Positions 1-4,186 of a DNA stretch of 6,832 bases are shown piece by piece (the stretch's first letter is position 1; every line of letters starts with the position of its first letter). Where the stretch lies: NCBI GenBank assembly GCA_903854645.1, contig CAINWY010000060.1:1-6832 (forward strand). Direction: 5' to 3'. The notes under the pieces were generated by a model. It was not told the DNA's origin. It was given only the letters and a program-made list of their open reading frames with translations, and made no database searches. The stretch is from an uncultured bacterium (lineage in GTDB: Bacteria > Patescibacteriota > Minisyncoccia > Phycocordibacterales > UBA9973). The position numbers and the translations under genes are program-made.

Positions 1-31
1 AGTAGAGAAAATAATGAGGCGGCGACCAGAC

Positions 32-55
32 AAAACTTTTTGACGAAAAAGTTTT
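32..55. repeat. AT-rich perfect hairpin
   Basis: A perfect 10-bp inverted repeat, AAAACTTTTT (32-41) and AAAAAGTTTT (46-55), encloses a GACG tetraloop. It has only one G-C pair and no T-run after the stem, so it is a poor classical terminator, although the stem itself is rich in T. It may mark the end of a gene lying upstream of the window. Frame 1 is open from base 1 to a TAG at 55-57 and frame 2 to a TGA at 41-43; both are too short to call as a gene end. Confidence 0.6.
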
Positions 56-68
56 AGTTGGGGTAAAG

Positions 69-154
69 AAATGTACTCATGTCCCGGTCGACTGCGCAAA
101 TAGAAAAAGCCCCTCACGGAGCTTTTTCTGCAGTCGATAAAATGAGTAGCATTT
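69..154. repeat. Nested three-stem inverted repeat
   Basis: Three nested stems can be drawn. The outer stem is AAATGTACTCAT (69-80) with ATGAGTAGCATTT (142-154), 12 pairs with one bulged base at 149. The middle stem is TCGACTGC (88-95) with GCAGTCGA (130-137), perfect over 8 bp. The inner stem is AGAAAAAGC (102-110) with GCTTTTTCT (121-129), extended by CC/GG around a TCAC loop. The inner part alone looks like a terminator, but the outer stems make the whole an 86-base near-palindrome, more than a terminator needs. It could be a structured RNA, a palindromic repeat element, or a terminator in a palindromic setting. I do not recognise it as a known RNA family. Confidence 0.6.
102..129. terminator. 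Terminator-like stem, likely bidirectional
   Basis: AGAAAAAGC and GCTTTTTCT pair perfectly. The stem continues over a C-A mismatch into CC/GG closed by a TCAC loop. The A-run and T-run on the two arms would give a U-rich 3' side in either direction. It lies upstream of the plus-strand PIN-PhoH gene, so it would stop transcripts arriving from the left of the window. Its place inside a larger nested inverted repeat (69-154) leaves open that termination is not its only role. Confidence 0.5.
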
Positions 155-155
155 A

Positions 156-184
156 TTGACTTATCCACCGTTTAGGAGTAGTTT
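156..184 (+). promoter_or_regulatory. Possible promoter of the PIN-PhoH gene
   Basis: TTGACT at 156-161 matches five of six -35 consensus bases. With a 17-bp spacer the -10 would be TAGTTT at 179-184, a weak match. A better -10-like TATAAG lies at 201-206 but has no -35 at a proper distance. A promoter is expected here because the terminator-like stem at 102-129 separates this gene from anything upstream, but the exact site is uncertain. Confidence 0.25.
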
Positions 185-221
185 AAGATTAAATAGATAG
201 TATAAGTATTCACTTAATCTT
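185..221 (+). promoter_or_regulatory. Hairpin just before the PIN-PhoH start
   Basis: AAGATTAA (185-192) and TTAATCTT (214-221) form a perfect 8-bp inverted repeat around a 21-base loop, extendable with a bulge to TTTAA/TTTAAA. It ends six bases before the ATG at 228. If transcription starts upstream of it, the mRNA would fold directly in front of the start codon, which has no Shine-Dalgarno sequence. The stem is AT-only apart from one G-C pair, so it is weak and could be chance. Confidence 0.25.
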
Positions 222-227
222 TAAAAA

Positions 228-1544
228 ATGAACAAAAAACCCAAAATTCACATTCTGGACACGAATGTAATTCTTCATGACAATGAGTGTCTCTACTCCT
301 TTCAAGAACATGATGTAGGAATTCCTATCGAGGTGATAATGGAATTGGATAATCACAAGAAAGGATCGGACTCTACTAATTACAATGCAAGAGAAGCATT
401 GCGTGCTATTGAGGCTATGCCTCGTGAGAAAATCTATGATGGAGGTGCATCACTTGGAGAAGGACTCGGCAAACTTCGAATTATTGTTGGCTATCCTTAT
501 CACGGTGAAGTAAGAAAAGTTTATGCGGAACAGACAATGGACCATCGCATACTAAATGCTACCTACTGTCTGGCTACGGCAAAGAAAAGTATCACTGCTG
601 GCCTGGAGGTAATCCTAGTCTCCAAGGACGTGAACTTACGTATTAAATCAGGAGCACTTGGTTTAACTGCGGAAGATTATACGACGGACGTTATCCCTGA
701 AGCAAATTCTTTTTACAAAGAAGTGAAACACATAGACGTGCCGGATTCTATCCTCACCGATGTGTATGCTCACAAAGAAGTTTACTTTGATGGAATGGCC
801 AAACTTTATGAAAATGAGTTTGTCGTTTGTAATTCTTCCAATGCAAACTTTCTGGGATATTCCAAAAATGGAAAAATTCGTCTTGTGCAAGACAACATGC
901 ATTCATTTGGTATAAAGTCCAGAAATCCCGAACAAACATTTGCTCTACAAGCTTTGCATGATGAGAATATCAATCTGTTAACTCTCGCAGGTAAAGCAGG
1001 TACCGGTAAAACTCTTCTCGCTATTTCAACAGCTTTACAGCTATTAAAAGAAAAAAAGTTTGACCAGGTATACTTTACAAGGCAAATTATGGGTTTGTCT
1101 GATAAAGATCTTGGTTATCTTCCTGGTGATATTAATGATAAAGTATCCCCTTATATGAAGTGCTTGTATGACAACATTTCTGTTTTAAAAAAATTTGATA
1201 AAAACAGAGAGCTAATAGACAAGTATTTAAAAGAGGAGAAATTGATAATTGAACCATTGGCTTTCATTCGTGGAAGAAGCATACCGAACACTTACTTCAT
1301 TATTGATGAGGCACAAAACCTCAACCGTAAAGAAGCAAAGAGTATCCTTACTCGCGCCGGTGAAGGAACAAAGATTATTTTAATGGGAGATGTAACGCAG
1401 ATTGACTCCCCTTATTTGGATCAAAGTTCTAATGGACTAAGCCACGTTATTTCTAAAATGCAAGGACAGTCTATTTATGCACACGTGACTCTCATGAAAG
1501 GAGAAAGATCTTTCCTTGCAGAACTTGCAGGAAACCTTCTCTAG
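228..1544 (+). CDS. PIN-PhoH family ATPase (YlaK/PhoH2-like)
   Basis: This is a 438-residue two-domain protein. The N-terminal PIN nuclease domain (about 5-150) starts with HILDTNV, giving Asp11. Further acidic residues suited to a metal site are Glu39, Asp106 in MDHRIL and Asp134 in VSKDVNL. The C-terminal PhoH ATPase domain (about 232-438) has Walker A GKAGTGKT (255-262), the family block DLGYLPGD (294-301), Walker B YFIIDEAQN (356-364) and GDVTQID (387-393). The family usually has RP where this protein has RQ (285-286). Length fits PIN-PhoH proteins such as Bacillus YlaK and mycobacterial PhoH2, which are described as ATP-dependent RNA helicase/RNases. A cytoplasmic role in RNA processing or decay is therefore likely but inferred. 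The first ATG directly precedes the PIN domain, supporting this start, though no ribosome binding site is visible. It is convergent with the minus-strand cluster. Confidence 0.93.
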   Translation: MNKKPKIHILDTNVILHDNECLYSFQEHDVGIPIEVIMELDNHKKGSDSTNYNAREALRAIEAMPREKIYDGGASLGEGLGKLRIIVGYPYHGEVRKVYAEQTMDHRILNATYCLATAKKSITAGLEVILVSKDVNLRIKSGALGLTAEDYTTDVIPEANSFYKEVKHIDVPDSILTDVYAHKEVYFDGMAKLYENEFVVCNSSNANFLGYSKNGKIRLVQDNMHSFGIKSRNPEQTFALQALHDENINLLTLAGKAGTGKTLLAISTALQLLKEKKFDQVYFTRQIMGLSDKDLGYLPGDINDKVSPYMKCLYDNISVLKKFDKNRELIDKYLKEEKLIIEPLAFIRGRSIPNTYFIIDEAQNLNRKEAKSILTRAGEGTKIILMGDVTQIDSPYLDQSSNGLSHVISKMQGQSIYAHVTLMKGERSFLAELAGNLL

Positions 1545-1577
1545 TTTATTTTTTGTTTAAATTTGTTTAACTATTAA

Positions 1578-1605
1578 AAAAAAGAGTGGCTTGCCACTCT
1601 TTTTT
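1578..1605. terminator. Bidirectional intrinsic terminator
   Basis: GAGTGG (1584-1589) pairs with CCACTC (1594-1599) around a CTTG loop. The A-run at 1576-1583 and T-run at 1600-1605 extend the stem to about 12 bp and give a U-tract on either strand. It lies 33 bases after the PIN-PhoH stop and 11 bases after the end of the convergent membrane protein gene, so it should end both transcripts. Confidence 0.88.
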
Positions 1606-1616
1606 CGTTTCATCTT

Positions 1617-2228
1617 TTATATTACCTTTAAATCTTCAAAAATATTTTGATAGAGCTGTATCACTCGGCGTCCCTCAATCTGCGTCAATGGAAAGTCTTG
1701 CCCTTCGTGAGCAATCTTATTGCGTACTATATGTGCATCCCAAGCACCACTAATATTTGGGTAGCCATTTGATTTTGCTTCTTCTAATAACTCAGACATA
1801 TTATTTCCTACTAAATCACGCTCCTTGAAGCTCTCTTCTAGTAATGTATCCGCCTCAAGTATGGAGATTCTCCAGTCTGACTCATTTGGACTTTCTATTA
1901 ATGTTTGTATATATTTCCAACGTGGATTTGAACTCCTATCTGTCTCTTTGTCCTTTGCTAAAGCATGGTTGATTTCATGCTCAATCTCATTTGCATCAAA
2001 AATCTGTATTTCAATCAAACGAACAAGAGAAAAAATAATGATAAAAATACATAGGATAGAAATAGATACAGATATAATACCGACAACAGTCCATGTATGT
2101 GGGTCTCTTATAAAGTCCCATATTGGCCCTATGGAATTATAAATCTTATTAAAAACATATTCTACGTTTAAATATGTAGGATCAAATAAGGGCTTTTCTG
2201 TGACAGTTTGTATTACACCTGGTTGCAT
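1617..2228 (-). CDS. One-helix membrane protein with HEPN-like RNxxxH motif
   Basis: This 203-residue protein has a short N-terminal part (1-45), one strong membrane helix (about 47-69), a polar linker and a helical C-terminal domain (about 102-203). That domain holds a DWRISILEAD helix (118-127), then HIVRNKIAHEG (166-176), then a final helix with GRRVIQLY. Arg169-Asn170-x3-His174 fits the Rx4-6H signature of HEPN domains, many of which are RNases or toxin/sensor modules. The arrangement of an acidic helix, the RNxxAH helix and a last helix also fits. I recall similar uncharacterised proteins in CPR genomes, but no function is established. The domain would sit on one face of the membrane, cytoplasmic if active on RNA. 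It is the last gene of the cluster, 53 bases after gatA, and has its own likely promoter at 2235-2263. The RNxxAHxG motif also occurs in non-nuclease helical bundles, so catalysis is unproven. Confidence 0.8.
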   Translation of the reverse strand: MQPGVIQTVTEKPLFDPTYLNVEYVFNKIYNSIGPIWDFIRDPHTWTVVGIISVSISILCIFIIIFSLVRLIEIQIFDANEIEHEINHALAKDKETDRSSNPRWKYIQTLIESPNESDWRISILEADTLLEESFKERDLVGNNMSELLEEAKSNGYPNISGAWDAHIVRNKIAHEGQDFPLTQIEGRRVIQLYQNIFEDLKVI

Positions 2229-2234
2229 AGTTTT

Positions 2235-2263
2235 ATTATACCTTGTAGTAAAATTTTTAACAA
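2235..2263 (-). promoter_or_regulatory. Promoter of the HEPN-like gene, probably leaderless
   Basis: On the minus strand, TTGTTA (2263-2258, four of six -35 bases) is followed by a 17-bp spacer and a perfect TATAAT (2240-2235). The last T of the -10 lies seven bases before the A of the ATG at 2228, so transcription would begin at or within a base or two of the start codon, giving a leaderless mRNA. A partial AAGG lies just upstream of the -10 but is 12 bases from the ATG, and would act only on read-through mRNA from gatA. Confidence 0.6.
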
Positions 2264-2281
2264 AATTATACTAAATATTAT

Positions 2282-3712
2282 TTATACTAGTTTTTCAAAA
2301 TCTTTCCCAATAGTAAAAAGTATATCTTCTCGTAGATAAGGAGCTGTAATCTGGAGACCCAAAGGTAAGCCACTCTCTGTCTTCCCTGACGGTAGAGACA
2401 TCGCGGGTATTCCGGCAAGATTCGCAGGAGCAGAGAATATATCACACATATACATAGCCATCGGGTCATCCATCTTATCTCCTAGAGGAAAGGCAGGAAA
2501 AGGTACCGTGGGACTAATAATAGCATCAACATCTAGAAAAATTGTCACTAATTCCCTTGCAATCATATCTCGAACTTTCAATGCTTTATTATAGTAAGCA
2601 TCATGGTAACCATGAGAAAGTATATATGAGCCCAAGAGTAAGCGTCTGCGAACTTCTTTACCGAAACCTTTTCCTTTGCTCTTTGCATAAACATCATAAA
2701 GATTTTGAGCTTTCTCACTAAAACCATAGCGAATACCATCATAGCGAGCCAAATTACTTGAAACTTCGGCAGGCATAATAATATAATAAACCGCTAAGGA
2801 ATATTTCATTGTCTCTGAGGTCACATCTACAATCTGGTAACCTGCTTTTTTTAATTTCTCACAACTTTCATCAAAATTTTTAAGCACTTCTTCATTTATA
2901 CCTCCCCCACTCAAAAAATCACGTGGGACACCAATCCTTTTCTTTAGAGGAGCTTGTTTAAAGTTAGATTTAAATTCATCTGATAGAGATGTACTATCTA
3001 GTGGATCCTTGCCACAAATACTCTTATACAAAATTTCAACATCAGAGACTGTTTTACCCATAGGACCTACCTGATCCAAAGAGCTACCCATAGCGATAAT
3101 ACCACTTCTAGAAATTGCTCCATATGTAGGCTTCATACCTACGAGCCCACAAAAAGAAGATGGTTGACGAACAGAACCACATGTCTCCGTCCCAAGTGAC
3201 ACAAGAGCCATATCTGAAGCTACAGCAACAGCTGAGCCACCCGAAGATCCTCCTGGTACCCGAGTCCGATCAAAAGGGTTGCGAGTCACCCCATAGTAAG
3301 ATGTCTCTGTAGAGCTTCCCATCGCAAATTCATCCATATTTGTCCTACCCAATATAACCACCCCTTCCTTTTTTAATTTTTCAATTACAAAGGCATCATA
3401 TACTGCGACATGATTACCGAGAATCTTTGATGAAGCACTTGCTATATGACCCTCAAACAAAATATTATCTTTAATAGCAATGGGTATGCCTGTCATCAGC
3501 GTTGCAGTTCCATCCTTAAACATCTTTTCTGCATTTTCAACTTGTGGTTTTATGTCTTTAGTAAAAATTTCAAGATATGCATTCAGGTCTACATTTTTTT
3601 CTTTTATAACTTCTAAATAGGAATCTACAAGCTCCCCCACAGTAAAGTCGCCATCTTTTAGGTGCTTGTGTACTTTCTCTATATTTAAATCTTTCAGGTT
3701 TATATTTTTCAT
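2282..3712 (-). CDS. gatA: Asp-tRNA(Asn)/Glu-tRNA(Gln) amidotransferase subunit A
   Basis: GatA is the glutaminase subunit of GatCAB. It releases ammonia from glutamine for the amidation of Glu-tRNA(Gln) and/or Asp-tRNA(Asn) on GatB. The 476 residues match the usual family length. The amidase-signature triad is visible: Lys81 in AIKDNI, the cis-Ser at Ser156 in PGGSSGGSA, and the nucleophile Ser180 in GTETCGSVRQPSSFCG. The residue two before the nucleophile is Cys178 where GatA proteins usually have Gly (TGGS). VGMKPTYG and the C-terminal AGIPAMSLPSG block are typical. The gene starts 45 bases after gatC, a spacing filled by a CTAG heptamer array (3725-3757). No Shine-Dalgarno sequence precedes the ATG. 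It is very likely co-transcribed with gatC. gatB, which is needed for function, must lie elsewhere. Confidence 0.96.
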   Translation of the reverse strand: MKNINLKDLNIEKVHKHLKDGDFTVGELVDSYLEVIKEKNVDLNAYLEIFTKDIKPQVENAEKMFKDGTATLMTGIPIAIKDNILFEGHIASASSKILGNHVAVYDAFVIEKLKKEGVVILGRTNMDEFAMGSSTETSYYGVTRNPFDRTRVPGGSSGGSAVAVASDMALVSLGTETCGSVRQPSSFCGLVGMKPTYGAISRSGIIAMGSSLDQVGPMGKTVSDVEILYKSICGKDPLDSTSLSDEFKSNFKQAPLKKRIGVPRDFLSGGGINEEVLKNFDESCEKLKKAGYQIVDVTSETMKYSLAVYYIIMPAEVSSNLARYDGIRYGFSEKAQNLYDVYAKSKGKGFGKEVRRRLLLGSYILSHGYHDAYYNKALKVRDMIARELVTIFLDVDAIISPTVPFPAFPLGDKMDDPMAMYMCDIFSAPANLAGIPAMSLPSGKTESGLPLGLQITAPYLREDILFTIGKDFEKLV

Positions 3713-3724
3713 CTTTTAAATTCT

Positions 3725-3757
3725 CTAGTCACTAGAACCTAGGTGCTAGTTGCTAAT
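3725..3757. repeat. Five-unit CTAGNNN heptamer array
   Basis: CTAG occurs at 3725, 3732, 3739 and 3746, exactly every seven bases, with a degenerate fifth copy CTAA at 3753. The three bases between copies vary. The array fills most of the 45-base gap between the gatC stop and the gatA start. Because CTAG is its own complement, the array is also close to a palindrome, centred on ACCTAGGT. It lies where a ribosome binding site for gatA would be expected, and none is seen. Confidence 0.75.
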
Positions 3758-4045
3758 CTATAATATCTGCTTTACTTTTAAGAATCCATTCTCTGTCTCT
3801 GGAGCTTGGCCTAAAATCTTTTCTGTATATTCTCCACTTTTATTTGTCACTATATCTTCTCTCATTATATTAATGGGCTCATCAGAAACTTCTTCATAAG
3901 GTCTATCAGAGGTATCTGAAACCTCTTGGATTTGACCCACATATGCAAGAATAGGACCGAAGCTATCTCCGATCTCTTTCATTTCTGTTTCATCCATTTC
4001 TACTCGCGCCATTGTGGCTAGTTTTTTAATAATTTCTAAATCCAT
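3758..4045 (-). CDS. gatC: Asp-tRNA(Asn)/Glu-tRNA(Gln) amidotransferase subunit C
   Basis: GatC is the small subunit that wraps GatA and GatB and stabilises the amidotransferase complex. The 95 residues match the family length. The N-terminal helix IIKKLATMARVEMDE matches the usual GatC opening (xxIxxLAxLARLEL), and the C-terminal part has the NIMREDIV block (NxxRxDxV). The first residues, Met-Asp, are encoded by ATGGAT. The same hexamer recurs 123 bases upstream, on the far side of the inserted element at 4046-4162, so the start codon appears to lie in a target-site duplication. The upstream in-frame ATG (4168) is cut off by a TAG at 4109-4111 and further stops follow, so 4045 is the only ATG that can give full-length GatC. 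The bases before the ATG (CTCTAACGGG) come from the element's terminal repeat, with no Shine-Dalgarno sequence at normal spacing. Confidence 0.93.
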   Translation of the reverse strand: MDLEIIKKLATMARVEMDETEMKEIGDSFGPILAYVGQIQEVSDTSDRPYEEVSDEPINIMREDIVTNKSGEYTEKILGQAPETENGFLKVKQIL

Positions 4046-4058
4046 CCCGTTAGAGACA

Positions 4059-4076
4059 GGAAGTCCTTAGACTTCC
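4059..4076 (-). promoter_or_regulatory. Leader hairpin inside the inserted element
   Basis: GGAAGTC (4059-4065) and GACTTCC (4070-4076) form a perfect 7-bp stem with a four-base loop. The stem ends 13 bases before the gatC ATG. In any gatC transcript it would fold in the 5' leader. It could affect translation or protect the mRNA end, or it may be a recognition hairpin for the enzyme that moves the element. Confidence 0.55.
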
Positions 4077-4121
4077 GTATCTTATTAATTATATTAAATA
4101 ATACTAAGCTATTTTCGTGAC

Positions 4122-4127
4122 ATTATA
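4122..4127 (-). promoter_or_regulatory. Possible element-borne -10 box for gatCA
   Basis: A perfect TATAAT reads on the minus strand at 4127-4122, inside the inserted element and pointing at gatC. The -35 region is poor: the best candidate is TTTTTA with a 16-bp spacer. If active, transcription would begin near 4115, giving a leader of about 70 bases that contains the hairpin at 4059-4076. The AT-rich interior makes a chance TATAAT quite possible. Confidence 0.3.
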
Positions 4128-4186
4128 ATCCAGCTAGAGCAAATAAAAACATCTCTAACGGGATCCATACATAGAGAATACCATAT

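Larger units (their letters stand above)
4046..4162. mobile_element. 117-bp MITE-like element at the gatC start
   Basis: The terminal inverted repeats are CCCGTTAGAGA (4046-4056) and TCTCTAACGGG (4152-4162), perfect over 11 bp. Both ends are directly flanked by the same hexamer, ATCCAT (4040-4045 and 4163-4168), as expected for a target-site duplication. The inverted match extends two more bases (AT/AT) into the flanks; taking those as part of the repeat would leave only CC/CC outside. The interior holds one strong hairpin (4059-4076) and otherwise AT-rich sequence, with no room for a transposase. Removing the element and one hexamer leaves ligA and gatC 18 bases apart, close to the 16-base gap before ligA. 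That makes a precise insertion into a compact operon plausible. It would need a transposase supplied elsewhere; I do not recognise the family. Confidence 0.78.

Noticed and set aside
1..57. Possible 3' end of an upstream coding region: frame 1 is open to TAG at 55-57, frame 2 to TGA at 41-43
   Set aside because: Only 18 and 13 codons are visible, such open stretches are common by chance, and neither peptide is recognisable.
1825..2142. 105-codon plus-strand ORF opposite the membrane protein gene
   Set aside because: It is an antisense shadow; the minus-strand protein has a clear membrane helix, domain pattern and promoter.
228..2228. A toxin-antitoxin or defence pair formed by the PIN-PhoH and HEPN-like genes
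   Set aside because: The genes are convergent with a shared terminator, not an operon, and the PIN domain belongs to a housekeeping-type PIN-PhoH protein.
4109..4168. 19-codon ORF from the upstream copy of the gatC start codon
   Set aside because: It is best explained as a by-product of the duplicated ATGGAT; there is no ribosome binding site or other sign that it is a gene.
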